The notes under the pieces are model-generated. The model saw nothing but the letters and a program-made list of their open reading frames with translations, was not told where the DNA came from and did no database searches. Positions 39,501 through 54,500 of a DNA stretch of 64,000 nucleotides are shown here, piece after piece. Source of the stretch: Mercenaria mercenaria (taxonomy: Eukaryota; Mollusca; Bivalvia; Venerida; Veneridae); the NCBI RefSeq assembly GCF_021730395.1, contig NC_069363.1:58771001-58835000 (forward strand). The letters run 5' to 3'. How positions within the stretch are numbered: the first letter of the stretch is position 1; every line of letters starts with the position of its first letter. Both the position numbers and the translations under genes were made by a program.

Positions 39501-42500
39501 GTTTGTATCAAATCAAACCTTAAATGAAGTCTCTATATGGCTGCAAAATCCAAAACAGCAAATTTTGGCCCTTTAAGGGGCCATAACTCTGGAACCATGA
39601 CAGGATCTGGCCAGTTTTCAAAAGGAACCGAAATATTATGCCAATACAAGTTGTGTGCAAGTTTGCAAAATGTGGTCCCTATTGTGTTCACAAGAAACTG
39701 TGGACAGACGATGGCGGATGAAGGCCGATCACAAAAGCTCACTTTGTCACTACATGACAGGTGAGCTAAAAACAAAATCAACAGGGTAAGTGTTATCAAG
39801 CGGAAAGCAAGCTGTCACCACAACAAACATGACGAAACTTACTGTCATTTCAAGGGTTTCATTTTTATGATTAAATGTCATTTTGCCAGTGTACTGTCTA
39901 TTGGCAAGAAGCACAATGAAGAAGTACTTTGCTCTCACAGCAATCATGCGGCGAAATTCTGTATAACTCTCGAGTCGTTTCCCTAGAATGCTGTCCAACC
40001 TCTGAAAATAAGACAATTAACAACACTAAAATACGGTTTTCCTCGATCAATTTCTTTTCTGCGTATTAAATGCTTGTATTCCTTTTTGCATAGAAAGCTG
40101 CGCGATTCTGAAATATCCAGAATTTGATTTTAGTTAGTAAATATATTTTTTTCACATACAAGTTTACAAGACGGTGACAAAAGCAAGACAAAACACAAGG
40201 AAGCACACGGCAAACACAAAACATGCTGTAAGCTTTGTAAAGATATTTGTTTCATGTAGAACATCGAAGACAAAATACAAGTACTTTTTGGGGACTTTGT
40301 TTTCTTTTTCAGGACTACCTTTCTCAAAACCTTACAACGAACAACTTTTATCAATAAAGGGACAGTGTTAAAATAGCAACTTCACTAAATGTGTAAATTA
40401 TGTCAAAATGAAGTCATACCCATAGCTGACTGCAACTGGTGCATACCTTCTAAACAACATAGTTAGACAAGTTATGTTTCTGTGAAAACTGAGCAAGCTG
40501 TCCCTTGCTACAAGGAAGTGGGGGGTAACTACATCCAGTACTGTGCATTTTCTTAAAAAAAGCGTCTAACTTCAATACATCAGAGTCCTACAAATGCAAA
40601 CAAGATGGCCATGATGGTCCCGGATCGCTCACCATGGAAACTAGCACTGCCCAAAATCTCAAAAGGATCAATTCTATTTTGAATTTAAGAGTTTCCATCA
40701 ATACAACTAGAGAAAAAGAGTCCCCCGCCTCTTCTCTGCCCCCTGGTGGAATTTATTATTTTTTTTTTATACAAATTGCATCATCCAGGAGTCATTATTA
40801 TTGCAAAATGACTTTGAAAGCAGTTGTACATCCTACAGTTTCGAAGAGACAATGTTAAAAGCATTAAATGTAGGAAAAACTAAACCTGCCCCTGACATCA
40901 ATGTTTTCTGATGACTTAAAATTCCACGAAAAGATTTGGTAGCAGGCCATGATTCAAGGAAAAAATTTTGAGAAATTATTCTGATATCTGAGAAGATAAA
41001 TATATATTTGGAAAAGTGCACAAGTATCCAAGTATACTTTCAGCTTAGCTTTCCAGGGTTATCTGTAAGGCTAAAAGGTTTTGGGTTACCCTTAAAGATA
41101 CATTTTCCTCCAATCAAGACTTTTTCTGCTTTAAGCTACGCCATTACAGGTACATGAAATTCTGTTAAAATTTCCTCTACCCTCCCCACCTCCTATCTAA
41201 AATGCACAGTACTGAATTATTCATAGGCACCTTGAACAAAGTTGGAAGATAACAGTAAGCATTTTGATAAACAAACACAAAAACACACTATCTACATCAT
41301 TCTGAACAAAGTTAAAAGTTCTGGCAGATCTCAAAAAAAAAAAACCACCATGCATAGGGTTTCTGACTGGGCTATAGCAAACCAGATTTTAGATTCTCAA
41401 CCATATTTCAAAATACTTTTATTCTTAGAAAATCAAAATATATGAAAGTTTCAGATATAATGTTATACATATACAGATCAAAGGTGAGCACGGTGCACAC
41501 CAAATCTAAAATCAGTCATTCATACATTTAAGTCATATGCACTTGCTACACCGAACATTCTGTAGCATAATTATTATGGAGGGTACTTGGTCAATGGAGC
41601 TTGGTTAATAATGTATTTGAGAACAAACAAAATCTTCTAAGAACAGTATGCCAGACTAGTAATCAAGAGCCGAGAAGAAACGGTGCATTTTTGACTATGG
41701 TTGGTAGTGAAATAGGGCATATCTGAGATAACTAGAGCTATCACTTGAGTGGGCATATCTGAGATAACTAGAGCTATCACTGGAGTGATTATTACCCATC
41801 AGGTATGAATGATAAGTTTGGGCAACAGTACATGTGTATTAAAAAATTAACAAGAATAAAAGGGACATAATGTACAGAATATTTCTGGCAGAGTTACGGA
41901 TCATATTCCATATGATGTGGGTGATGATGTGGAACAACCATTTTATGCCTGAATCAAATCCATTGACCTTGTTACCTGAAAGCTTGCTGACTGTGTTTGA
42001 GGAGTGAGTACTATAGCTTTCCTTAATCTTCACACAGTCAGGCTAAGAAGGTGCATCCCAAGACAGCCATGAAACCAAATATTCATGATCAGATATCAGC
42101 CATTGTTCAGCATTGCACTCATATAATATATATATATGTAAAGCATGACCCCAGACCTCTTTGAAATCATGTTAACTTTATCAATAAAATCCTGGATGAG
42201 CCCCTTATTCTTGAAAAGTAATAATTCTAGCTTTGACTATAAAAAAATAGCAATCGACACCACTAGTTAAAAAGCAAAATAATACCTTAAAAGGTTCATA
42301 TATCAATATTCATTTCATTCCTACAGAGCAAGAATAAATTCATGAAAAATTCTAAAACATTGTCATGCAAACAGTGAAACAAACAGAAGTGGTAACTAAA
42401 GGCTGGTGATCTAAAATACTGGTTTGTTATGACCTTGAAACAGATATTTACATTTAAATGTATAAATTTATGCTTATTTGAGATTTCCAGCTTTCCTTCG

Positions 42501-45500
42501 AAAGCTGGATTGCTATTCAGTACTCCATTAAAGTACACTTTAACCCTCCACGATAAGGACTGAAGCAAAATCCTGTGCGCTTTTTGTCGCTTTTTTAGTG
42601 ATTTTTCGAGTTCCTGAAACACAACAAATATATAATAACGGTGAAACATGTATTAGTGCATAAGTGTTTACCAAAGGGTAAGTGTTGTTTTTTCTATATA
42701 ATATATTGCAAGCTTCCCATTGGCTTCATTGTTTGTAAACCGGCTTTGAACGGGTTTGTCATGAAATTTATTTATTTATTTTGTTGGGTTTAACGTCTCA
42801 CCAACACAATTATAGGTCATATGGCGACTTTCCAGCTTTGATGGTACAGGAAGACCCCAGGTGCTCCTCCGTGCATTATTTCATCACAAGCCAGCACCTG
42901 GGTAGAACCACCGACCTTCCATAAGCCAGATGGATGGCTTCCTCACATGAAGAATTCAACGCCGCGAGTGAGGTTCGAACCCACATCGATGAGGGGCAAG
43001 TGTTTTGAAGTCAGCGACCATAACCACTCGGCCACAGAAGCCCCGCAGCCTTTGTCTTTACTATATGTAAAGTGCATTTGAACATGTTTGTCATAAAAAG
43101 GGCATTATATAAATCTGGTATAATACAAAATATAAAATAATATACACTGACAAATAAATACTCAAGTAAGAAACAAGTTGAACTAAGCATGGATGAAGGG
43201 TTTGTAAAATACTAGAATCTCCATGCAAGCATGACCTTGACATTTGAGCTAGGGACCTGGGTCTTGCATGTAATGATTTTGTTAGTTATTTGTTCAAACC
43301 CAACATTGCACAACAAATTGATCCGCTGCACACAAAATCTACATTTTCAAACTTGAAATCTCCATTTTCAATAGAGCTATATAGAGAAATTCTGGCAGTC
43401 AAAAGCCTGTAAAAAACTTCAACCAAAACTAACAAAATCTTACCATAGTGATTTGATCTTTCTGGGTTGTGACTGAGGTTTTATGGTTATAGAGACAGTA
43501 GTTAAGAAGTAACAGTGAAATTAAGAAGCTTCCCATATACTTTAACCAAAACTATAATCCATTACATCTGACCTCAGAGACCTTGGTCTTTTGGGAATCT
43601 AAGCCTAACTGTAAAATGACTGTCCCTTACAAAGACCAATCCTTATACCAGGTTTGATAACAACTGGTGCAGATATAATGAAATTGAGGAGCTTGCCATA
43701 ACCTGATGCCAGGGGGAGTACAATACCTTTCCTTATTTTTCAAAAAATCATGAAATGAAATGAGCCGCGCCATGAGAAAACCAACATAGTGGCTTTGTGA
43801 CCAGCATGAATCCAGACAAGCCTGCGCATCTGCGCAGTCTGGTCAGGATCTATGCTGTTCACTTTCAAAGCCTATTGCAATTAGAGGAACTGTTAGCAAA
43901 CACCATGGATCCTGACCAGACTGCATCTGCGCAGGCTGGTCAGGATCCATGCTGTTCACTTTCAAAGCTATTGTAATAAGAGGAACTGTTAGCAAACACC
44001 ATGGATCCTGACCAGACTGCGCAGATGCGCAGGCTGGTCTGGATCCATGCTGGTCACAAAGCCACTATGTTGGTTTTCTCATGGCGCGGCTCAAATCAGT
44101 AATAATCGATTATGTAGCAACAGAAGTAGAAAATGCACATTGTGGTTTTTGTTCGGTTTAATGTCACGACAACACATTTATAGGGCATATGGCCGACTTT
44201 CCAGCATTTGATGGTGGAGGAAGACACCAGGTGCGCCTCCAGGCCGGTCCATCCAAGTTGGCACCTAAGCAGAACCACCGATCTTCCATAAGCCTGCTTG
44301 GTGGCTGCCTCATAAGAATTCTATGCCCACAGCGAGGCTCGAACCCACATCAGTGAGGGGCAAGTAATTTGAAGTCGGCGACCTTAGCCACTCGCCCACT
44401 GCATATTTTGGAATAACTTATATTCATGGGGGATAAATTTTCATGGGATTCATCATAAATCAATGCGTGAAATTATATTCCAGGAACAGAAAACTTTCCA
44501 TTCCTCTAATTACCATGTCAAAATCCACAAATTTATTTCCCCATGAAATAGTCACTTTGGGCAAAACCACGAAACTATGCCACGAAACTAAATGATTTCA
44601 CATTATGCAGACTTAGAAGACAGGTACTATTGCTGTTTTTATGTATGTTTAAAGACAGAATTGTGACACAATCTAAAATGGTTGTTCTAGATCACTGTGC
44701 TGTACTCAGGAATAATTTGTCGTGGAAGGAGAAATGCTAAATGCTGAAAAGTAACAAAAACCACTGCCTGCTTTAAGAAACATCTTTTTATAATGCTCAT
44801 TGTTAAGTGTGTCAACAAAAGATCTTGTGAGCTGTTTCAAGCATGGCATCTGTTTCTATCAAAAGTTACTTGTAATCTGAAGTTACATTTACTGGCTAAT
44901 AAATCATCCTAGATCTGGACCAGTTGTAAACTCTGGGGTCTATTGTAGTCTTGCACCGATTCTTTCAAAAGAGTTCCACATGTTTTACTAAGTCCACTGG
45001 GATACACAGTATCACTGTTTTCTTGGGACTGACATTTTGTGACTGAGCACTTTTTTTCAGCATATACTGACCCTTGTTATACCTACATTTAAAATATTTA
45101 CTCTTTATGATATATACCAGATAAAGCAAACTAACGAAGACACTTACCTCGATAAATTTTCTAAGCTGCTTCACTTCACACTTTATTTTCAGGTAGGAAT
45201 CCTTCTTTTCCTTATACTGTCTTGTTATTTCTTCAGGATCACCTCGCCTAAAAATCGTCAACCAGAAAATGGTAATAAGCAATAAATAATTATAAAAGTG
45301 TAAGGTGTGCAAGGCTCATGTATAAACACTAGTATTTATAAAAATCGTTATTTATACTGTCTAGTTACTGGGTACCAGTGTCCAACCTAGGGGCAATTAC
45401 TTTACTTGGTACTGTTCCCAAAGTACTGGCCAACACCGGATGCTATGAAGGTAAATACGACACCTGCCTTAGGCTTGGCTGGAAATAAGTTGTTCCATCC

Positions 45501-48500
45501 ATTTCAGGTGTAGACTTTTATCAATAACTAATGTTAAATGAAAAACATTTACCTTCGACTAATAAAATCTGAGGGTAGAACTATCTAGTTTTATCAACCT
45601 TTAAAGTAAGACAAAAGTGCAATATTTTTTTAACCATTTGATCATATGACTACTGAACACGGAATAAATTTTTTCAGGGATAAGGAATATTTCAAAACAT
45701 CTAATTTTAGGACAACATAAGTATCTGTACATCTATCTATTAGCAAAACAGATATACTGTATTAAAACATACCTTCTTTCTTCATTTTTGATTTGTTTTT
45801 CTATCTGAAGAATCTCACTTTTCAGATTAGATGGTGATCGGCGGGTATTTATTCTTTCACTGTGAATAGTCTGTGCTTTTTCTACATCACTCTGCAAAAG
45901 ATGCAAGTCTTGTACAAACAGGGCAAACAAAAGCTATGAATGTTATGGGATATGTCGGTACTACAGCCCCTGAATACTGGAAATCCCTTCTAACTGTGGT
46001 TCCCAAAATTTGGCCTTCTCATATCATTGGAAAAATACCCCCTGTAAACCAGAACCCCTGTATTCTGCAAACTGAAATTTTTTTCCAAACCATACTTCTA
46101 TTTGTTAACAAAATATTACTCTTGAAACCTAAATTTTACAAGCAATCAGAATTTTGGCATGCCTTTAATTATGGTAACCAGAATATACTCCATTTTGTAG
46201 CATATGTCCATGGAAACTTTGTGTTGTTTTATTTAGATAAACAAAATCAGGATCTAAAACAAGCAAATTCGATGAATTGGTATCCCCCGCCGAAAGGGTT
46301 TGTGGTGAGGAATGGCAAAAAGATATATACGGCAAAAAGTTAAGGATGTTAATAAGAAGCAAATAATTTCATTAGTCAAAATCAATTTAACAGAAAACAA
46401 ATGTTTAATTAAAGAGTACATAATAAATGTATGATACTTTGATCCTGACTAAAGAATTTATTTTGAATGGGATATGCTTACTGTAATAAGCTTAGCTTTT
46501 AAAATTAAATGCAGTTAATTGAAATGTGAGCTTGAAGTTTAACTGGAATGAAATATTGTCTTTGAGTGGTTTGGCACCAGGTGTTGCTGTTTTACATGTA
46601 CATTTGAACTTAAAAGATCAGATGTCCTTAAGAAAACACAGGTAAGATATCTTGAACATGGCTGAGGGCAAGGTTTGTGCAGTCACAACTTAACATGTTG
46701 AAGGTTTGAACATAAAAAAAAAAAAAAAAAAGGAATGGAAATATATATATCTATATATAGATATATGTATATATTTATTTTTTTAGGGGGTGGGGGTGCA
46801 GGGGAATGGGAGAGGAAACAAAATTTCACATGTTGATTATAAATATTGATTGAAAATTAAAAATGAAAAAAAAAAAAAAAAAAAAAAGGTAAAAAAATTG
46901 GGGGGGGGGGGGGGGGGGGGAGGGGGTGTGACCAAGGCAAGTGGGTGACCAGGTGTGGGTGTGCAACTTCACATGTTTATAATAAATGTTCACAGAAAAG
47001 AATGAAAGAAATTTAATGAAATTCTGCCAAATGTTAAGTTTGTTATGTACAAATATGTGGATTTTTAGACAATTAAAGGGCAATAACTCTGAAGTTACAA
47101 AAAGAAATCAGTAAAAATTGTCTGTGCACAACCACATTATAGTGCTCTAAATTCTGTTAAAGTTTCATAGTTGTAGGTCAAATATATCAAAAGTTATGAT
47201 GCAGAAATTGGCATATCTATAGATCTATAGTACCCTATATAGTTAACACTAGAAACTTCTAAGGGCCATAACTCTGGTGTTACTTGGGCAATCTGTCTGA
47301 AACTTGATGGGTCCCATAACCTCATAGTGGTGAACATGTATATGAAGTTTGTTTGAAAAAAATCTAAAATAAGGAATGATTTTTTTTTTTTTTTTTTTTG
47401 GGTGGCGGGGGGTGTCGGGGGATAGGGGGGAGGTGTGTGATCAAGGTAAGGGGGTGACCAGGTGTGGGTAAACAACTTCACATGTTTACAATAAATGTTC
47501 ATGGAAAAGAATGAAAGAAATTTAATGAAATTCTACCAAATGGTAAGTTTGTTATGTACAAATATGTGGATTTTTATACAATTAAAGGGCAATAACTCTT
47601 AATTTACAAATAAATCCAAATGAAATTGTGTGTACACAACCACATTATGGCGATCTAAATTCTGTTTAAGTTTCATAGTTCTAGGTCAAATATATCAAAA
47701 GTTATGATGCAGAAATTGCCATATTTATAGACTCCTATATAGTTAACACTAGAAACTTCTAAGGGCCATAACTCTGGTGTTACTTGGGCAATCTGACTGA
47801 AACTTGACGGGCCGCAAGAACTCATTGTGGTGAACATGTATATGAAGTTTTAAATAAATATTCCAAACCATTTCCTAGATATGGCTCCGGACGGACGGAC
47901 GGACGGAAAGACGGAAGGACGGACGGACGGACGGAAAGACGGACGGACAACGCCAAAACTATATCCCTCCGACTTTCGTCGGGGGATAATAAATTTGGTT
48001 GCTTGGTAATTGTAGAACTATCTACTTAATGTAGAACACATCCCACCAACAAAACCTCTCTAAACTGAAAACCTGGCAGGTAAGGCAATAGAAAATTAGT
48101 TTTTAGATTCTCATCCCCGCCCGCCCCTATCTGAAACCCCCCCGCCTCGAAATTTTTTATTGGTCAAAATCCAGATATCCAAAATTTCATGTCCGGATAC
48201 TGGTACACTTTCATAAACATTACATAATTCTAGAGTTAAAAGAAAATGTTTAACATATTGTGGTAATGCAAAGACAATTTAACAGCATTTGACAGTATCT
48301 GATATTAAAATTTACCATGACATTACCTCTTATTATAACAAATTAAGAAAAATGATAATAAAATATCGGCAATTCACATGACTAGCAGACGTTCTGGCAA
48401 CCTACTTTCGATTTCAAAAACTTTTAGAAAAAGGTAAAGCCAATGTATTTTCTTATCCTTATTTGATTGTTATTGATTTTTATTGATTAGAAATAAGTAT

Positions 48501-51500
48501 CTGTTGTCTAGATTTCAATATTTCAATTGTGTTTAACATGGACATTTGCCTTCGTGGGGAAGCCAGACATGCCATTTTCACGTGCAAAGTATACTGAATT
48601 ACCGCGCTATTTGTTTCATAGATATGGAAATAGGATTAAAATATGCTGTGCATGCAAGTGCATCTAATTAAGAAATATCTGAATTTTTTCAAGTGTAGAA
48701 CTACTAGATTCCTCGTATTTTAAACTTTAAGCTCGAACATCAATATCATCATCATCGCTTCCACGGGTATATAGCTTTTAGCACATGCTCAGCAGGAATG
48801 ACAGATTGATTTTCTTTAAAAATCGTGGCTGTACTTTGACAGAACTAAATATTTTGAATTTGCAAATACACTGAACAGACAAATATTAATTTGCCGTTAT
48901 TGTAGATTTGCTTTTTTGTATAGGATACAATCAACCATCAGACAAAATGATTTACTATCACATTATAAACAAGATAAAAGTTTATGACATAAAATTATTT
49001 TGTTCATTTCAAAATTATTTCAAAATGGGTTTTACATATACTAGCATTTCAAAGGCACAGCAATACACACTAGAATATCAATACAGTGATATTTTAAATA
49101 TAATTTGTCAGATTGACCTCCACAATACCATATTTCCGAATAAAAAAATAAAAAATAGAAAGTGCCCACCCGCCCCATTTTTTCTCAAAATTCGGATGAG
49201 AATCTAAACATTTATTTTCTCTGGCCTAACTTAACCAGTGTTCCTGGATTCTGTACCATTTCTCACAATGTAACTTCAAAACTTCTCTACATGAAGCAAA
49301 GGTGAAGGATGAAATGACTTCCGACACATGGAACATATGGCTTGCTTGGGGAACAGAAATCAGGGCCCTGTGATCCACAGGTCTACGCTTCCCCTATGGA
49401 GTTAAGGCCATCATTAATTAGTTTGCAGTAATACGACCTACCCGTGAAAATCGATGCAACCCTACTTATACAGGAAGGAAATTAAAACTACAATATACAA
49501 TACCTCAACTTCTACTTTGTATTTATCCAGCTTGTCTTTCAGTTCTTTGATTTTCTTTTCCTGCTCTTTAAGCTTGCTGTCATAATGTTTCTTATTTGTT
49601 TTACATGTCTCAATCTCGTTCACCACATTTCCTACTTCCTCCTGAAAAAACAACGACAACAACACAATGTCAGCTGACTATGATTATATAAATAACATCG
49701 ACATTTATAAAAGAAATAGTGCATCCTTTCACCTCTGAAATAAATGATTTCTACACTTAACCTCTCCTGTCAGTCTCAAAGATTCTTGTTTTTTATATAA
49801 CTAACAAAAATATTTTCCAATAACAAAATTCACCAACTGGAGGGGCCATATTTGTCATATTTGTAGTCATAGCTTCTATGCCGTCCAAACAGCTGACATG
49901 CTGCCGTTCGACTTAACAGGTAAATTTTTTCCATCTTAGAAAATTCATACACTTCGTAAGAACAGGACTGAGGCCCGATAGGGATAGCCGAATTTGGAGC
50001 TCTATGTATAGATCTATTATATTTGCTGCCAGAGGAGCCGTATTTTTTAGATTTGATACTTAACTGAACAAGCGAATTCACAAAATAACCTTCCACCTAT
50101 TAGTCATACAGGTTTCTATCTATTTTCCATATTTCATGTTAAAATCTATCTAATTTACTGCAGGATCCAACTATGCCACTTTTTGAGCCGTGCCATGGGA
50201 AAACCAACATAGTGGGTTTGCGACCAGCATGGATCCAGACCAGCCTGCGCATCCGCGCAGTCTGGTCAGGATCCATGCTGTTCGCTAACAGTTTCTCTAA
50301 TTCCAATAGGCTTTGAAAGCGAACAGCATGGATCCTGACCAGACTGCGCGGATGCGCAGGCTGGTCTGGATCCATGCTGGTCGCAAACCCACTATGTTGG
50401 TTTTCCCATGGCACGGCTCTTTTTGTCATATTTTCTAACTACTTGATGCCATAGCTACCACAATTTTTGCCATAGCAACCAAATAAAGTATGTGCATATT
50501 CTCCAACTGCCATCTATTCCTGTATCAGGTTTCAAGAAAAAATGTTATTGCAGGATCCTATTTTGTGTGACAACAAACAAAGGGTAGGGGAAACTAACAC
50601 TGATATGGTACTAACAAAAACCAAAAAAAAAACCCAAAAAAAAACAATATAATCTGGTTAATCAGGTATTCCATTCCTTTGTGGTCAATTTATTTTGGAT
50701 TATGCTCCAAAATTAGTGCAAGCCTCTGATCCCTTATTATATTTTCAATCCCTGAAATGAAGATTTTTTAATACCAAGTTTACTTACTCTTCAAAAATGA
50801 TTCTAGACGTAAAACTACAAATGATAAATGTATTTGATTATCTCCAAAACTTTGAAATAATTTACAAGTAAAATAACCAGTTTTTTTTGAAAACCTGGTT
50901 AATAAATAGGGAGTCACAGCACACAACGTTCAAACAGGCATCACAGGCGAGCACCTGGATAAAACCACTGACCTTCTGTTAGCCAGCTGGATGGCTACCT
51001 CACATAACGAATTCAACGCCACCGAGTGAGGCTCAACCCACATCGGTGAAGGCAAGTGATCTGAAGGCAGCGATCTTAAAACACTCGGTCAGGGATGGCC
51101 CTCTAGTATTTCAGAAATCCCATACAATTCTGATGGGGCAAAACAGATAATACAGACCTTGATAGCATCTCCGGCATCAATCTTTGATCTGATCTGTACG
51201 TCAATCTGCTTGTACTGCTCCTGCAGGTTCTCTTGTAACTGTTCTTGTTCCTTGTGTATTGTTGTCTTACTTTCTAACTGAAGTTGATGGCTGGAAAGTT
51301 GCTCTTCTAACATCTTTACCTCCTCTTCCTAGAAAGGAGAACCAAAATGACAAAGTAACTGGCAACTCTATATAAATTTATGCAGATTAACATTTCAGAA
51401 TAGGTCGAAAAACAAGATTTCTCTAAAGACTAAAAATCTTTCCAAAAGCAATGCTTTAAACTTAATGGTACGATTAAAATCCTACAAATAACCTCTCTGG

Positions 51501-54500
51501 CGTTGGTATGAAATCAAAACATTACTATTTATATCTTTCTAAAATATAGAGCAGAACAAGTTTCATTACTGTCTAAGACAAACATTTTACAATAGTAGAG
51601 AAACTTACATAGGTTGCTACATCAACAGGTGCTGGATCTTCAATGTTTTTCAATTCACTTATTTCCTGAATGTAAAGAATAGGTAACACTTTAAAATAGT
51701 GTTGCAAAATAACATACATATCTGAATCAGAGAAATGCTTCACCTCAATGTAACACCCTATAATCATAGTAAACCTATGTCTGATCCCTCTCAGCATTAC
51801 AAGGACTGAAGGCCTGGGGATGGGGTAGATTTTTGCAACATATTTGAGGCAAAAAAGAACTTCAGTCAATGACAAGAACTGTCTGAGGACAGCAACGCTC
51901 GACTATTCAACAGCTTTGTCAACTGAATGAATATCAAAGTTCCTAGAATGAAAGAAAATAATTTAACAGTAATTGTTCTCTGTATAACTGTCCCTATACA
52001 GCAACAAATTGTGTCCAGATGAAATATTAAGCTTATAATTTCTATCTGAAATTTTCTAAACTAAATTTATTTAGGGGTCTCGTGTCAGACACCTTTAAGT
52101 ATGCTTCCCTCTCATTAACCCTTAGCCTGCTGGCGTCAAGTGATTCTGCCTTTGCGACCAGTGCAGACCAAGATCAGCCTGTACATCCAAGCAGTCTGAT
52201 CATGGTCTGCACTGTTCGCTATTCAGTCAGTAAATTTTTAGTAAACACCCCTTCAAATGATAAATGGTTACTGCCCATATTGGAAGATGGACCAGTCCAT
52301 TACAGAAATTTAGCATGGTAAGGGTTAATACACAATTGTATTGACAATACCCTAAGTGGCATTATGTATAACACAGGTAGAAGGAAACAAATATTGCCCT
52401 GTGGGAGAACTGGAGCTGATCTTTGGCAAACTAACATAATGTTAAAATAGCCAAAAATGTATATTTGCCAAGTTTGAAAATATATATTTCAACAAACATA
52501 CCAGTGACAATTTTCTCTTTTCCTCTCTTATCTTCATCAGTGTTGTTTCAGCTTTTCTTTCCTCCCTAGTATTGATCTGAATCTCGGAATCGAGCTGGAC
52601 CTTCTGCTGTCGTATCTGACCTAATGTTTGCTGCAAGGCTTCCACCTGACTGACTAGTGCAGCAATATCTTCTTCCACATTGGCAGTAAGAAACTTCGCT
52701 TTATCCTGGTTACTGGAGTAATACCTAAATGTCGGAAAGCTGAATACTTGATCTCCCTGAGCTGTAAATGCCTGAAATATACAGCTGGATGACCTGTATT
52801 TTAACTAAATTAAAACAGTGTAGGCATAGGAAAAAGAGATCAATATAATTGCACCTTTACTAATCCTACCAGGTGTTCGGTATTACAAAAGTGCTTCTAT
52901 TGTGACATTTCGATACAAGCAAAACTGTATTATCTGCACTATAAAATACTTACTGGTATTTCATTTTATTATCGGCTAGTTAAAAGTTATTTTTTACCAT
53001 AAGTAAGTTGACAAAATCATAGGAACCAGTGGTTCAGGGTTAAATCAAACACATATTAATAAATCCTAAATGATTTTGTTGTGCAAAAATGTATATTACT
53101 GTGTTTTAAACCGTTTTCGTTTTCTACTCTATTGTGCAATTGCAAGGGAAGAAAACTAATAAATATCTCTGCTTTAAAGTACTAGCCCAAGGCAAGAGTT
53201 GACATTCTTTGCGGATCACAACTTTGAATTAAATATTAAATTTTCTGTTATTGATATTAGCAAAACTATCATACATTGCACATTTGTGAAATCAATTTTG
53301 TTAATTTCAAGGACTTGGAAATCAATTTCTAGACTTTATTTAATGTATTTCTATCAATGAAAATGTTAGGGTCTATCTCTAAACAGTGGAACTCCTCCAA
53401 TCCTGTACCCATGAAAATCTGAATCCAAATTTTCTTCTTTATTTTTTTTAATAAAAAATCTCCCTGAATACCGAAATCCATATACAGAAATTGAATTGAT
53501 TTTGTTGGGTTTAGAGTCGCTACAACAGTTTACGTCAAATGGCAATTTCTCCAGCTTTCAATGGTGGAGGAAGATCCCAGGTGCCCTCTGTGCATTGTTT
53601 CAGGCATGGGTGGGCACCTCAGAGACCTGGGTAGAAAAAAAAAGACCTTCCTTAACTCGGCTGGAAGGCTACATCACATGAAGAACTGCACACCCCGAGC
53701 AAGGTTTCAAACCTAAGTTGGTGAGGGTCAATTGATCAGAAGTCTGTGAACTTAAAAACTTGGCCAAGGAGGATCTTTTGCAGATTTTTGCTTCATTTAT
53801 ACAGTAAATGCTGAACTTGAATACTATTGCAATGTTCCACCAAACAGACAAAACAAATGCAGGTTTTTCTTCCATTTTTCACGACAACTTGATCACCTAC
53901 CTCTCTAGAATTCCTGGGAGGACCTGGCCTCTTATCAGGGTCCATCACCTGTCTAGCTAATCTCCCGTCTTCTATCAATAATACACACTCTACAGTCCGC
54001 TGTGGGGAAAAAACACAACAAACATTAGATACATAAATTTTTATGCAAACATAATTAATGGAACTGATGCCTTCAAAAGATTAAAATACCACAATACATA
54101 AAATAATATAATGTAACTGTGCTGAAATTGTATTTTCAACATGAAACAGGAAACTGAATCCCTCTTTCAAGGGCATGAAATCTAGGACCACTATTTCACA
54201 TTATCCATAAACAAGCGTTCATATATTTTAGGTTACTAGAATACCAAATTGAATGAAAGTAAAGTTGCAAATAAACACTACATAATATTCGACATACTTG
54301 GCCCTAGTAGTGTGTCTATCAATGGGTTTTCAGACAAAAAGATACGGGTTAGGCCATAACGTGAACCCATGCATCCTTTCTACATCATTTCAAAATACAT
54401 GGCTTCCACACTACGACCTGAGCAGGGATCAAACACTCGGAATCATGGGGCATGTGAATAAGTCGAAGACCATAACAACTCTGTCACAAAAGCCCATGAA

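Noticed and set aside
45873-46343. 156-residue plus ORF
   Set aside because: The longest unexplained frame in the SMC6 introns. It overlaps an SMC6 exon in antisense, has no domain I recognise, and lacks splice context. Possible chance ORF.
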